A DNA stretch of 64,000 nt from Burkholderia sp. WP9 (GCF_900104795.1 NZ_FNTG01000002.1:2418001-2482000); one strand, 5' to 3'. Numbered from the stretch's first letter, positions 17,236-26,805 are shown. The notes: a model not told the origin generated them from the sequence alone. Program-made: numbers and translations.

Positions 17236-18564
17236 TTACTGCACCGTAGCCAGCACGTCGCCCACGGTCTTGAAGATGTGCGCAATCTGCTCTTCGTTGA
17301 TGATGAGCGGCGGCGAGAACGCGAGGATATCGCCCGTAAAGCGCACCAGCACGCCCGCTTCGAAGCATTTGACGAACGCCTCGTAAGCGCGCGCGCCCGG
17401 TGCGCCGTCGCGCGATTCGAGTTCCACGCCGGCGATCAGGCCGAGGTTGCGCACGTCCTTCACATGCTTCGCGCCGCGCAGCGAGTGGGCGGCGGCTTCG
17501 AACGTCGGCGCGAGCGTCGCGGCGCGTTCGAACAGACTCTCGCTGCGATACAGGTCGAGCGTGGCAATCGCGGCTGCCGTGGCGGCCGGGTGAGCCGAAT
17601 ACGTATAGCCGTGGAACAGTTCGATCGCGCCTTGCGCGCCGCTGTTCACGATCGTGTCGTGGATCGTGCGGCTTGCGGCCACCGCGCCCATCGGGATCGC
17701 AGCATTGTTGATCGCCTTCGCCATCGTGATCAGGTCTGGCGTGACGCCGAAGTATTCGCTCGCCGTGGCCTTGCCGACGCGGCCGAAACCGGTAATCACT
17801 TCGTCGAAAATCAGCAGGATGCCGTGCTTCGTGCAGATCTCGCGCAGCTTTTGCAGATAGCCTTGCGGGGGAATCAGCACGCCCGTCGAGCCGGCCACCG
17901 GTTCGACGATCACGGCGGCGATCGTGGATGCATCGTGCAGCGTGACGATGCGCTCCAGTTCTTCGGCGAGATGCGCGCCCCAGGCCGGCTGGCCTTTCGA
18001 GAACGCGTTCTGTTCGAGGTTATGCGTGTGCGGCAGGTGATCGACTGCGGGCAGCAGCGCGCCCGAGAAGGTCTTGCGGTTCGTGGCGATGCCGCCGACC
18101 GAGATGCCGCCAAAGCCCACGCCGTGATAACCGCGCTCGCGACCGATCAGGCGGGTACGCTGGCCTTCGCCGCGCGACCGGTGGTAAGCCAGCGCGATTT
18201 TCAGCGCGGTGTCGACCGATTCCGAACCCGAGTTCGTGAAGAAGATGCGATCCAGACCTTCCGGCATCAGTTCGGCAACTTTCGTGGCCGCTTCGAAGGC
18301 GAGCGGGTGGCCCATCTGGAAAGTCGGCGCGAAATCCAGTTTGGAGAGCTGCTGGGTAATCGCAGCGATGATTTCCTCGCGGCCGTGGCCGGCATTCACG
18401 CACCACAGACCCGCGCAACCGTCGAGCACTTCACGCCCATCCGAGCTGCGGTAATACATGCCCTTGGCCGATTCCAGCAGGCGCGGCGCGGCCTTGAACT
18501 GGCGGTTGGCGGTAAAGGGCATCCAGAAAGACGACAGATCGTCGATGACGGGGCGCGAAGTCAT
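17236..18564 (-). CDS. Class III omega-aminotransferase, beta-alanine--pyruvate transaminase type
   Basis: A 442-residue PLP enzyme of aminotransferase class III. The PLP-lysine is K283 (LITMAKAINN), the pyridine-nitrogen aspartate is D254 (LIFDEVITGFGR), and FTNSGSESVDTALKIA forms the phosphate-binding turn. The SSFWMPFTANRQFK opening and VNAGHGREEI are typical of beta-alanine:pyruvate transaminases. ATG 18564 follows an AGGAAACAC ribosome site; the longer frame to 18648 enters the promoter region. The divergent MocR regulator probably controls it. Substrate may also be another omega-amino acid or a polyamine. Confidence 0.85.
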   Translation of the reverse strand: MTSRPVIDDLSSFWMPFTANRQFKAAPRLLESAKGMYYRSSDGREVLDGCAGLWCVNAGHGREEIIAAITQQLSKLDFAPTFQMGHPLAFEAATKVAELMPEGLDRIFFTNSGSESVDTALKIALAYHRSRGEGQRTRLIGRERGYHGVGFGGISVGGIATNRKTFSGALLPAVDHLPHTHNLEQNAFSKGQPAWGAHLAEELERIVTLHDASTIAAVIVEPVAGSTGVLIPPQGYLQKLREICTKHGILLIFDEVITGFGRVGKATASEYFGVTPDLITMAKAINNAAIPMGAVAASRTIHDTIVNSGAQGAIELFHGYTYSAHPAATAAAIATLDLYRSESLFERAATLAPTFEAAAHSLRGAKHVKDVRNLGLIAGVELESRDGAPGARAYEAFVKCFEAGVLVRFTGDILAFSPPLIINEEQIAHIFKTVGDVLATVQ

Positions 18565-18670
18565 GTGTGTTTCCTCGAAAGTGGATCCCCAGGGAGACTT
18601 CCTTTGGGGCGTAGCAAAACTGTAGCGTTCGCGGTTTAATGGCGGCATAAACAGTTGACGCAGTGTGGCG

Positions 18671-18703
18671 CTAACTGTGTTGGTGGATTCGCACTAACTG
18701 TGT
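18671..18703. promoter_or_regulatory. Direct repeats, candidate MocR operator
   Basis: The 10-mer CTAACTGTGT occurs at 18671-18680 and again at 18694-18703, a 23-bp period. A related inverted form, ACAGTTG, lies at 18651. The site is in the divergent region between the aminotransferase and the MocR gene. MocR proteins commonly bind direct repeats about two helical turns apart, which fits. Confidence 0.55.
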
Positions 18704-18782
18704 CGATGCGCGCCGGACCGGGGGTCGGGCTCCGTCATTCGCCCGTTCAGCCGCCCGCCGCGGCCCGTTTTTCGTCCTGACC

Positions 18783-20198
18783 ATGATCGAACTAGAACTC
18801 GAGCGCGACCGGCGCGCCGCTCCCACGCTCGTCGAGCAGGTGGTGCAAGGCTTCGCGCGCGCCATCGAGGCGCAGTCGCTGCGCGCCGGCGCGCTGCTGC
18901 CGTCGGTGCGCCAACTGGCGCAAAGCCACGACCTGAGCACCTTCACGGTCACGGAGGCGTACAACCGGCTCGTTTCGATGGGGCTCGTGGTCGCGCGCCG
19001 CGGTTCTGGCTATCGCGTGGCGGCGCGCTCTCAATCCACGCGGGTTGCCGCCACCGACTGGCAGCCGCCGAGCCTCACCGCAACCTGGCTCCTGTCCGAC
19101 GTGTTCGCCGACCATTCCGTGCCGATCAAGGCGGGTGGCGGCTGGCTGCCGAACGAGTGGATCAACGAAACCGGTTTGCAGCACGCGCTGCGGGCGGTGA
19201 GCCGGGTGCCGGCGGCGCGCCTTGGCGACTACGGGCATCCGTATGGATTCGCGCCGTTGCGCGAACGGATCGCCGAGCAACTCGACCGGCGCGGCTTGCC
19301 CGTGGATGTCGCCAATGTCCTGCTTACGCAAGGCGCGACCCAGGCGCTGGATCTGATCGTACGCACCTTGCTGCGCGCGGGCGACGCCGTGATCGTCGAA
19401 GATCCCGGCTATTGCAATCTGCTGCAGATTCTCAAGCTGGCGGGCCTCGAAGTGCATGGCGTGCCGCGCACGCCGGCGGGCGTCGATACGGACGTGCTCG
19501 AAGCGCTGGTCGCGCAGCACAAGCCGAAGGCGATCTTCGTCAATACCACGCTGCAGAATCCGACCGGCGCGACCTTCGGCATGTCGGCTGCGTTCCGCTT
19601 GCTGCAGATTGCCGAGCGTCAGCGCATGTGGGTGATCGAAGACGACGTGAGCCGCGAACTCGCGCCATCCGGCGCGCCGCTTTTCGCGGCCATGGAAGGC
19701 TTGCAGCGCGTGCTGTACGTTGGCGGCTTTTCGAAGACCGTGACGCCGGGGCTGCGCTGCGGCTATGTGGTCGCCGAACGCGCCGTACTGCGTGAACTGG
19801 CGCGTACGAAGATGGCGGTGGGTTTGACGTCGTCGGAGGCGATCGAGCGGATCGTCGACAAGGTGTTGCTGGAGGGGCGCTACGCGCGTCACGTGGAAGC
19901 CGTCAACGAGCGTCTCAAGCTCGCGCATGCGACCGTTGAGGAGCGGCTCGATTCGCTCGGTCTGGAGCTGTTTCACCGGCCGCGCGCGGGGCTGTTCCTG
20001 TGGGCGCGCTTGCCGGTCGACGCGGAGCGGGCCGGCGAAGTGGCGACGGCCGCGCTTTCACACGGCATCTGGCTTGCGCCGGGCTCCTACTTTCGTCCCG
20101 ACGATGCCCCGAGCGCCTGGTTCCGCTTCAACGCGCCATATTCAACTGACGACGCGTTGTGGCGCTTCATCGAGCGGGTCGGGCAGGGCGCGTTATAG
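18783..20198 (+). CDS. MocR-type regulator (GntR winged helix fused to aminotransferase fold)
   Basis: A 471-residue protein with an N-terminal GntR winged helix at about residues 10-75 (LLPSVRQLAQSHDLSTFTVTEAYNRL). A class I aminotransferase-like domain follows, with the PLP-lysine at about K318 (GGFSKTVTPGLRCGY). MocR members bind PLP and an amine or amino-acid effector rather than catalysing turnover. Divergence from the omega-aminotransferase and the direct repeats between them indicate local control, as in TauR and GabR systems. It ends 9 bp before the convergent LysE gene. Confidence 0.9.
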   Translation: MIELELERDRRAAPTLVEQVVQGFARAIEAQSLRAGALLPSVRQLAQSHDLSTFTVTEAYNRLVSMGLVVARRGSGYRVAARSQSTRVAATDWQPPSLTATWLLSDVFADHSVPIKAGGGWLPNEWINETGLQHALRAVSRVPAARLGDYGHPYGFAPLRERIAEQLDRRGLPVDVANVLLTQGATQALDLIVRTLLRAGDAVIVEDPGYCNLLQILKLAGLEVHGVPRTPAGVDTDVLEALVAQHKPKAIFVNTTLQNPTGATFGMSAAFRLLQIAERQRMWVIEDDVSRELAPSGAPLFAAMEGLQRVLYVGGFSKTVTPGLRCGYVVAERAVLRELARTKMAVGLTSSEAIERIVDKVLLEGRYARHVEAVNERLKLAHATVEERLDSLGLELFHRPRAGLFLWARLPVDAERAGEVATAALSHGIWLAPGSYFRPDDAPSAWFRFNAPYSTDDALWRFIERVGQGAL

Positions 20199-20207
20199 CG
20201 GTCGGGT

Positions 20208-20831
20208 TCACGCGCTCTGGCCGAGCAGCTTCAGCGCGATCGGATACAGCGACAGCACCAGCAGCAGCGCCATGGCCACATTGAAGATACGCAGCCGCTT
20301 CGGGTCCGATAGCACCTGCCGCATGGCGGTGCCGAAACCTGCCCACAGGCAGATGCACGGAAAGCCGATCACGTAGAAGATCACCGCCATGGCGATGGCG
20401 TTCATGCTGTAGCTCTCGCTGAGGTGGATCGTCGTGGCGGCGGTCAGCACCATCATCCATGCCTTCGGATTGACCCACTGGAAGGCGATGGCTTCGTAGA
20501 ACTTCATGGGCCGGCGCTCGCCTTTCTTCACCTTCAACTCACCCGAGGTGCCGATCTTCCACGCGAGGTAGAGCAGGTAAGCGACACTCGCAACTTCGAG
20601 CACGGTGTACAGCACGGGAAAGTGGACGAAGGCTTCGCCCAGACCGATGCCGACCGACAGCATCAACAGCACGACGCCGGCGCTGATGCCGGACAGATGC
20701 GGCAGCGTGCGGCGAAACCCGAAGTTGACTCCGGAGGCCAGCAACATGGTGTTGTTCGGACCGGGCGTGATCGTGGTGACGAGCGCGAACAGGATGCCGG
20801 CGGGCAGCGCACTGAGACTGAGATAAGACAT
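20208..20831 (-). CDS. LysE-family amino acid exporter
   Basis: A 207-residue inner-membrane protein with about six hydrophobic segments and the LysE/RhtB mark TPGPNNTMLLASGVNFG at residues 22-38. The family exports amino acids or homoserine lactones; the substrate cannot be set here. The gene stands alone and is convergent with the MocR gene. Its promoter region holds a pair of TGTCCGGTAC repeats. Confidence 0.9.
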   Translation of the reverse strand: MSYLSLSALPAGILFALVTTITPGPNNTMLLASGVNFGFRRTLPHLSGISAGVVLLMLSVGIGLGEAFVHFPVLYTVLEVASVAYLLYLAWKIGTSGELKVKKGERRPMKFYEAIAFQWVNPKAWMMVLTAATTIHLSESYSMNAIAMAVIFYVIGFPCICLWAGFGTAMRQVLSDPKRLRIFNVAMALLLVLSLYPIALKLLGQSA

Positions 20832-20875
20832 GAAATGCTCCGCTGTCGGACGAAAGGAGATGGGAGCATTCTAGC

Positions 20876-20925
20876 GATGGTGTCCGGTACAGTACCTGTA
20901 CGGTTTTTGAGATGGTGTCCGGTAC
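20876..20925. promoter_or_regulatory. Paired 15-bp direct repeats plus palindrome upstream of lysE-type gene
   Basis: GATGGTGTCCGGTAC occurs twice, at 20876-20890 and 20911-20925, a 35-bp period. Between them is a perfect palindrome, GTACAG-TAC-CTGTAC. The site is 45-95 bp upstream of the exporter start. It looks like a regulator binding region, perhaps for a MocR or GntR protein, but no unassigned regulator of that type adjoins it. Confidence 0.55.
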
Positions 20926-20995
20926 GGGCGGCGGCGATGATGGAGTTTGGGCGATCGCCGTTGTTCAAATGCAATGATAAGTCGTCGCTTATTCG

Positions 20996-21922
20996 TCAAG
21001 TTGATTGCTTAGGCCATCGCCACGTTGGATCGGAAAGATGCTCGGCAAAGTAATCGGACAGCGCCGCCACCTTCGCGGGCCGCGCACGCGCCGACGGCGT
21101 GACGAAGTAAAGGCCGCCTCTGGTCAGCGACCAGTCGGTGAGGATCGCTTCGAGTCGGCCATCGGCCAGATACTCGCCGGCGATGAATTCAGGCAGTTCG
21201 GCAATCGCCAGGCCGTCGAGCAGCGTGGGCAACAACGCATCGGAATTCGTCACGCGCAGCGGGCCGACGGGCATCACCGGCTCCTCCTCGCCCGCGTCGT
21301 TCGTGAAGCGCCAGACATCGCTGCGCGCGCGATACGCGTACGAGAGACATGGCCGATCCACCAGCTCGCGCGGATGCGCGGGCCGTCCTTCGCGCGCCAG
21401 ATATTCGGGCGACGCCACCACGTATTGCGTCACCGCGCACAGCCGCCGCGCCACCAGCGACGAATCGGGCAACGCGGCAATACGCAACGCGGCGTCGAAG
21501 CCATCGGCGACCAGATCGACCGATGCATCCGATAGATGCAGGTCGATCGACACTTCCGGGTACGCGCGGAAGAAGCCCGGCAGCAGCGGCGCGACCCAGC
21601 GCAGCCCGAACGACATCGGCACGGCCAGGCGCACCAACCCGCGCGGCTGCACCGACATCTCACGCGCCGCGCTTTCCGCCTCCTCGGCCTGACGATAGAT
21701 ATCGCCAGCCTTCTCGCAGATCGTCCTGCCGAACTCGGTCAGCGACAGCTGCCGCGACGTGCGGTTAAAGAGCCGCGCGCCCAGACGATCTTCGAGGCGG
21801 GCCACGCCGCGCGAAACCGTCGCCACCGACACCCCCACCGCGCGGGCCGCAGCCGCGAACGATCCCTCCTCAGCGACCTTCGCGAACATCGCGAGTCCCT
21901 CGAAATCCGGCAGCCTCGCCAT
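20996..21922 (-). CDS. LysR-family transcriptional regulator
   Basis: A 308-residue LysR protein: HTH at about residues 10-65 ([36 protein letters not shown] is its core, shown here in abridged form as [13 protein letters not shown]), then a substrate-binding domain ([24 protein letters not shown] region). It diverges from the SDR gene at 22073 with about 150 bp between, the usual LysR layout, and likely controls that gene. The inducer is unknown. Confidence 0.9.
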   Translation of the reverse strand: MARLPDFEGLAMFAKVAEEGSFAAAARAVGVSVATVSRGVARLEDRLGARLFNRTSRQLSLTEFGRTICEKAGDIYRQAEEAESAAREMSVQPRGLVRLAVPMSFGLRWVAPLLPGFFRAYPEVSIDLHLSDASVDLVADGFDAALRIAALPDSSLVARRLCAVTQYVVASPEYLAREGRPAHPRELVDRPCLSYAYRARSDVWRFTNDAGEEEPVMPVGPLRVTNSDALLPTLLDGLAIAELPEFIAGEYLADGRLEAILTDWSLTRGGLYFVTPSARARPAKVAALSDYFAEHLSDPTWRWPKQST

Positions 21923-22072
21923 TTCCCCTCATCTTTGCATTTATGCAACGTTAGATTGCAATCAATTCTATTTCGAAAATACCCGACCGTCGATATTCTC
22001 CTCACGTCGCAGCACGCAACACCGAACCAGCCAACACCCACTTCCACTGAACGAACCGAAAGGAGCAAGACC

Positions 22073-22837
22073 ATGGCACGCAAACTCGACCACAAGATCG
22101 CACTCGTCACCGGCGCAACCAGCGGCATCGGCCTCGCCACCGCGCAGCGCTTCGCCGCCGAAGGCGCGCACGTCTACCTCACGGGCCGCCGTCAGGCCGA
22201 ACTCGACGCCGCCGTGAAAAGCATCCGCGAAGCGGGCGGCCAGGCGAGCGGCGTGCGTGTCGACTCCACGAAACTGAACGAACTCGACGCGCTGTACGCG
22301 CAGATCAAGGAAGAACAGGGCCGACTGGACGTGCTGTTCGCCAACGCCGGTGGCGGCTCGATGCTGCCGTTCGGCAACATCACCGAAGAACACTTCGACG
22401 ACACCTTCAACCGCAACGTGAAGGGCGTGCTGTTCACGGTGCAAAAGGCGCTGCCGCTGCTGGCCAAGGGCGCGTCGGTGATTCTCACGGGTTCGACGGC
22501 GGGTAGCGCGGGCACGGCGGCGTTCAGCGTGTACTCGGCTTCGAAGGCTGCGGTGCGCTCGTTCGCACGCAACTGGATCCTCGACCTCAAGGACCGCCAG
22601 ATCCGCGTGAACACGATCAGCCCGGGCGCGACCCGCACGCCGGGCCTGCTCGACCTGGCCGGCGACGACGCCGCCCAGCGCCAGGGTCTCGCCGATTACC
22701 TGGCGGCGCAGATCCCGATGGGACGTCTGGGCGAACCGAACGAAATCGCAAGCGCCGCACTGTTCCTCGCCTCGGATGACGCGAGCTTCGTCAACGGCAT
22801 CGAACTGTTCGTCGATGGCGGTCAGCAGCAGATCTAA
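22073..22837 (+). CDS. Short-chain dehydrogenase/reductase
   Basis: A 254-residue classical SDR. The cofactor motif TGATSGIG is at residues 13-20, NAGGG follows near residue 90, a Ser lies in ILTGSTAGS, and YSASKAA carries the catalytic Tyr/Lys. ATG 22073 follows AAAGGAG, and the longer frame from 21536 is antisense shadow of the LysR gene. The C-terminal GIELFVDGG is standard. Substrate is unknown. It probably forms a unit with the pirin gene 60 bp downstream and is under the divergent LysR. Confidence 0.92.
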   Translation: MARKLDHKIALVTGATSGIGLATAQRFAAEGAHVYLTGRRQAELDAAVKSIREAGGQASGVRVDSTKLNELDALYAQIKEEQGRLDVLFANAGGGSMLPFGNITEEHFDDTFNRNVKGVLFTVQKALPLLAKGASVILTGSTAGSAGTAAFSVYSASKAAVRSFARNWILDLKDRQIRVNTISPGATRTPGLLDLAGDDAAQRQGLADYLAAQIPMGRLGEPNEIASAALFLASDDASFVNGIELFVDGGQQQI

Positions 22838-22897
22838 GCGTGGCCCGGCGCATGGATGCGGTTCTACGCGCCCCATGCGCCCGAACGGAGGTTGATC

Positions 22898-23605
22898 ATG
22901 ATCGAACATCGTCCTTTTCATTCGCTCGGCGCGATCAGGCGCGACTGGCTCGACGCGCGGCTGCATTTCGGCGTGGGCGTGAGCGGGCGCGCCGATCATC
23001 CGCCACTGGGTCCGCTTTACCTGTGGAACGACGATGAATTCGCACCGCGCTCGGGTTTCGGCCTGCATGTGCACCGGGACGTCGAGATCGTGACCTGGGT
23101 GCGCTCGGGCGCCATCACGCAAGAAGACGACGCGGGCAATTGCGCCCGGCTGGTCGCCGATTCTGTGCAGGTCATAAGCGCGGGCGCGGCGATCCATCAC
23201 GCCGAGCGCAATGAGGAACATGTGTCCGCGCGGCTACTCCAGATCTGGCTGCGTCCGCGCACGACGGGCGGTACGCCGCGTTGGGCGACGCGCGTCTGTT
23301 CGCGCGAATGTCGTGAAGGCTGCTTTATCACGCTGGCAAGCGGCAATGAGGATGATGTCCGCGCGGGCGCGCTGCCCATCAATGCCGACGCACGCGTGCG
23401 TATGGCGACGCTGCGCGAAGGCATGACAATAAAGCACGAGTTGCCGATGCCCGGCTCAGCGTATCTTGTTGCGGATCACGGGCGGCTCGATGTGGGATCT
23501 ATCCAGCTCGCTGCGCGCGACGGCGCAGCCGTCCGGGATGAGACGAAGCTAGATCTGATAGCGCATGACGATACGGATGTGATGATCGTCGAACTTTTGG
23601 GCTAA
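22898..23605 (+). CDS. Pirin family bicupin protein (YhaK-like)
   Basis: A 235-residue pirin-like protein. The N-terminal cupin shows FGLHVHRDVEIVTWVRSG and later IHHAERNEE, whose His/Glu residues resemble pirin metal ligands. ATG 22898 has CGGAGG eight bases upstream, so it is preferred over 22856. Pirin relatives include quercetin-2,3-dioxygenases and redox sensors. The role here is unknown; the SDR neighbour suggests a stress or quinone-related context. Confidence 0.85.
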   Translation: MIEHRPFHSLGAIRRDWLDARLHFGVGVSGRADHPPLGPLYLWNDDEFAPRSGFGLHVHRDVEIVTWVRSGAITQEDDAGNCARLVADSVQVISAGAAIHHAERNEEHVSARLLQIWLRPRTTGGTPRWATRVCSRECREGCFITLASGNEDDVRAGALPINADARVRMATLREGMTIKHELPMPGSAYLVADHGRLDVGSIQLAARDGAAVRDETKLDLIAHDDTDVMIVELLG

Positions 23606-24123
23606 GGCGAATGAGCCTTGTTGTTGTGTGCGACTGTCACCGACCATATCTCGGCCGTTCGAGCCTCCGACCAAAATCGTCAACAATCGAGAACCGAAAC
23701 CAAAGACAAAAACGAAAACAGAAACGGGCCATGAGTGCCGGGCGGCAGTCCTATGGGATATTCATGTGCGGTCGAGACAAGATGGAAAACGAGCGCCGCT
23801 GAGTGGTGGAAATACGTTTGCCTTCGTGAAGCGGGAGATGTCATGCGTAATCTTCAGCGTACCAAATGCGCCAGATCCTTTCGCATGCACGCGCCGCTCC
23901 GGGATATTGGTAAAGCAATGATCGATCAGCTCGCCAAACCTATACCTAAGTATCGGTCAGTGAGGCGACACTGACGATTTTTTCAGCGAGGCATCAGTGC
24001 CTCTTGAAAGTGTTTCATCGGAAATCGTATAGAGCCCGGCGCCAACCTTCTCTATGCTAAATCGCGGGTAATTGCTCTGTTGCAATTCAATCCGCGAAAC
24101 AGTCAACACAATTGGAGTCTGGA
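23606..24123. other. Intergenic stretch without a supported gene
   Basis: About 520 bp follow the pirin gene. They contain only short, unconvincing frames and one degenerate copy of the 48-bp intergenic repeat (23641-23688). The right end carries a purine-rich GGAGTCTGGA ribosome site for the small secreted ORF at 24124. Confidence 0.6.
23641..23688 (+). repeat. 48-bp intergenic repeat, degenerate copy
   Basis: This shares with the five better copies at 32-39 kb the GG at positions 13-14, TCGA at 19-22 and the 3' end ATCGTCAACAATC at the same distances. The GCCA box is lost. It lies 35 bp after the pirin stop. Confidence 0.45.
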
Positions 24124-24273
24124 ATGAAGAAGACGATCGCATCGGTCCTTTGTATCGGCTATTTCGCTTTCGGCGTCGCGGCACATGCTGCCGATTCCGG
24201 CTACACGCCTCCTGGGCGGATTAGTCGAAAGGACGCGTCGTCGAGAGTCATTGGTCATTCCTTGCGGGAATAG
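24124..24273 (+). CDS. Small secreted protein, probably truncated
   Basis: A 49-residue ORF starting MKKTIASVL with a good signal peptide ending at about AHA-ADSG (residue 23), preceded by GGAGTCTGGA. The mature part is only about 26 residues (SGYTPPGRISRKD then a basic tail) and ends 35 bp before the decayed OYE gene. This is consistent with a small DUF4148-like secreted Burkholderia protein cut by the same deletion. Family assignment is tentative. Confidence 0.5.
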   Translation: MKKTIASVLCIGYFAFGVAAHAADSGYTPPGRISRKDASSRVIGHSLRE

Positions 24274-24307
24274 CGGTTAGCACTCCGGCCGCACTTCACC
24301 GGATGTC

Positions 24308-24920
24308 AAATGCCGCGCAAAGTTCGTTCCGCGCGCTCTCACGCTCGAAGAAATTCCCGGCGTGATCGAAGAATTGCGTCGCATTGCGGCGCTTGCGAAA
24401 CCGCGCGGGCTTCCTGTTCGAGGTGCTCGATGCCATCGGTTCGGTTTGGGACGCTGGCCACATCGCGGTGCGTCTTTCGCCCGGAAGCTCGTACGGCACG
24501 ATGTCCGATAGCGATCCGCATGCCACGTTCGGCTATGTCGCGCGTCGTCTGGATGCCTATGGGCTCGCGTATCCGCATGCGGTCGAGCCGAGAGTGCGCG
24601 GTAACGATGACGTCGCCGCGTCGGCCTCGGCTAGAGACTTGCGTCGCGTCTTCAAAGGCACACTCATCGCGGCGGGTGGCTTTACTGCGGATAGCGCGCA
24701 GCGCATCATTGAAGCAGGCGACGCCGATCTCGTCGCGTTCGGGCGCCTGTTTATCTCCAATCCGGATCTGCCGGAGCGACTGCGCGTCGGGGCGCCATTG
24801 AACCATTACGACCGCTCGACGTTCTATGGCGGCGATGCGCGCGGTTACACCGATTATTCCTTCCATAGTGCAGCGCCGGTTATCCAAGGCGGGAGCGAGC
24901 ATCGTAACCGGCCCCGCCCC
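24308..24920 (+). pseudogene. Old Yellow Enzyme (NADH:flavin oxidoreductase) remnant
   Basis: Pieces of an OYE-family gene occur in two frames. The first piece, from about 24308, reads FVPRALTLEEIPGVIEELRR and AALAK. It then jumps, with loss of about 60 residues and a frame change near 24400, to RAGFLFEVLDAIG. The second piece reads VRLSPGSSYGTMSDSDP, IAAGGFTADSAQ, DLVAFGRLFISNPDLPERL and HYDRSTFYGG. The N-terminal half, including the FMN-binding start, is missing. The gene cannot make a working enzyme. The adjacent LysR and SDR genes were probably its original partners. Confidence 0.8.
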
Positions 24921-25082
24921 AGGATCGCCCTGCCGCGGGGCCGAGTTGTTCCTGCGGATTGCGTTGACAGAGACCGATCGGCAACGGCAATTTCATCGAC
25001 CGGGTTTGGCGCGATAGACTTCCGACTGAAAACATCTTAGCCACTATACGGACTTCACGATCCTTCAAGGAAAAGCAGCCAC

Positions 25083-26003
25083 ATGGACCGGATGGCAGCA
25101 ATGGAAACTTATGTCAGTGTCGTGGAGGCAGGTTCATTCTCGGCGGCCGCAAAACGGCTTAGGCTTGGGCAGCCGGCCGTCTCCAAGTCGATCGCGCAAC
25201 TCGAAGAGCGGCTCGGCGTGCGACTCCTGCTGCGCTCCACACGCGGCCTGACACCCACCGATGCCGGTCAGCGGTTCTACGAGCACGCGCGGCGCGCAAT
25301 CGAAGAAGTGGATCTTGCTGAACAGGTGGTGCGCGACACGTCTACCGGACTGTCGGGCGTGCTACGCATCAGCGCCGCGGTGACCTTTGCACGCCTGCAC
25401 ATCCTGCCGGCGCTCAAGACCTTTATGAACCGCCACCCGAATCTGCAGATTGATATCGTGCTGGACGACCGCACCATCGACCTGCTCGAAAAAGGCGTGG
25501 ACGTTGCATTGCGCATGGGCTCGCTCGACGATTCGGCCATGACCGCGCGTCGCATTGGGCGGAGCCGGAGGCTGGTCGTCGGCACGCCCGGCTACTTCGC
25601 CGAAGCAGGCGTGCCGAAATCGCCCGCGGATTTGAGCCAGCACCAAGCCGTGGTTTATTCGTTGCGCGGCGGGGGCGAATCCTGGGCGTTCAGCCAGCAC
25701 GGCAAGGAAGTAGCAGTGGTCGTGTCAGGACGCGTCAGTGTCAGCGCCGCCGAGGGCATCCGCACGACGGTGCTCGGCGGCATGGGTCTCGCAATCGCAT
25801 CGGAATGGATGTTTTCTCCGGAACTTGCCGATGGTACGGTCAAAGCGGTGCTGACCGACTGGGAATTGCCCCTGATCGACCTTTGGGCGGTATTCCCTGC
25901 CGGACGCCTGGTGAGTGCGAAGGCGCGCGCCTTCGTCGCTTTCGTGGAGGAGGTACTGGGCGTCGCGTCTGCCGGCAATGCCGGTACGCCCTCAGAACCC
26001 TAG
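25083..26003 (+). CDS. LysR-family transcriptional regulator
   Basis: A 306-residue LysR protein with the HTH at about residues 1-60 (MAAMETYVSVVEAGSFSAAA opening, QPAVSKSIAQLEERLG). The effector domain follows (RISAAVTFARLHILPAL). ATG 25083 follows AAGGAAAAGCAGCC. It overlaps the convergent SDR gene by 12 bp. It may once have regulated the decayed OYE gene just upstream, or it may control the minus-strand operon; the sequence does not decide. Confidence 0.9.
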   Translation: MDRMAAMETYVSVVEAGSFSAAAKRLRLGQPAVSKSIAQLEERLGVRLLLRSTRGLTPTDAGQRFYEHARRAIEEVDLAEQVVRDTSTGLSGVLRISAAVTFARLHILPALKTFMNRHPNLQIDIVLDDRTIDLLEKGVDVALRMGSLDDSAMTARRIGRSRRLVVGTPGYFAEAGVPKSPADLSQHQAVVYSLRGGGESWAFSQHGKEVAVVVSGRVSVSAAEGIRTTVLGGMGLAIASEWMFSPELADGTVKAVLTDWELPLIDLWAVFPAGRLVSAKARAFVAFVEEVLGVASAGNAGTPSEP

Positions 26004-26708
26004 CTTGCCAATCGACGCGCCGCCGTCGACGTACAGCGTCTGACCGGTCATGAAGGCGGCTACGTCAGAGAGCAGAAACGCGATCGTCCCGGCAATTTCA
26101 CCGGGCTTGCCGAAGCGGCCCATGGGCACTGCCGACAGATAGCGCTGCTCGCCCTCGCTTCCCGGTGGGTTGTTCGCGCGGAACAGCTCGGTCTCGGTCG
26201 GACCGGGCGCGACGGCATTCACCGTAATGCCCGTGTCGGCTAGTTCCAGCGCCCAGGAACGTGCAAAACTCACCAGCGCCGCTTTCGCCGCTGCATAGGC
26301 AGTGCGCTGCGTCATGCCGAGAATCGTCAGGCTGGAAATGTTCACGACCCGTCCCCAGCCCCGGGCCCGCATACCGGGAAGCAACGCCTGAACGGTCTGG
26401 ACCGCCGGATGGAGGTTCAGCGCGAGGACGTCGTCGAGATCGTCGAGCGCGACTTCACCCAGACGTTGTGGCCTGACCAGCGCAACATTGTTCACCACGC
26501 CGTCAAACGAATGCCGGCGCACCAGATCCTGGAGCACGGCGGCGGTTGCGTCACGATCGGCGAGATCGACACGGACCAGTTCACCCGGAAAATCGCTTGC
26601 TTCACGCGCGAGACCAACGACACGGTGGCCGTCGCCAATCAGGCGCTCTGTCAGCGCGAGACCGATGCCTTTGGTCGCGCCGGTAATGAGAAAAGTACGC
26701 TGTGTCAT
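25992..26708 (-). CDS. Short-chain dehydrogenase/reductase, FabG-like
   Basis: A 238-residue SDR with TGATKGIG at residues 9-16, an NNVALV segment in place of NNAG, SSLTILG, and YAAAKAALVSFAR with the catalytic Tyr/Lys. The C-terminal TLYVDGG is typical. ATG 26708 follows AAAGGACAT; the frame continuing to 26921 is not supported. It is the last gene of a four-gene minus-strand run with peroxiredoxin-, hydratase- and carboxymuconolactone decarboxylase-like genes. Substrate is unknown. Confidence 0.9.
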   Translation of the reverse strand: MTQRTFLITGATKGIGLALTERLIGDGHRVVGLAREASDFPGELVRVDLADRDATAAVLQDLVRRHSFDGVVNNVALVRPQRLGEVALDDLDDVLALNLHPAVQTVQALLPGMRARGWGRVVNISSLTILGMTQRTAYAAAKAALVSFARSWALELADTGITVNAVAPGPTETELFRANNPPGSEGEQRYLSAVPMGRFGKPGEIAGTIAFLLSDVAAFMTGQTLYVDGGASIGKLGF

Positions 26709-26805
26709 CAAATGTCCTTTAAGAACAGGAAGGAATCGAAAAGCCGCGGCGGGTTCTCCGGCGCGGCGTAGTGACCGTTTAGCCTTTAGCGCTGAGCGGT
26801 AAGGC

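Noticed and set aside
17278..18639. Rightward frame of 453 codons over the aminotransferase
   Set aside because: It is antisense to a complete class III aminotransferase with intact PLP motifs; the composition is shadow-like.
18671..18703. CRISPR or tandem-repeat array
   Set aside because: There are only two short direct repeats, in a promoter region, best explained as a regulator site. No CRISPR array was seen anywhere in the window.
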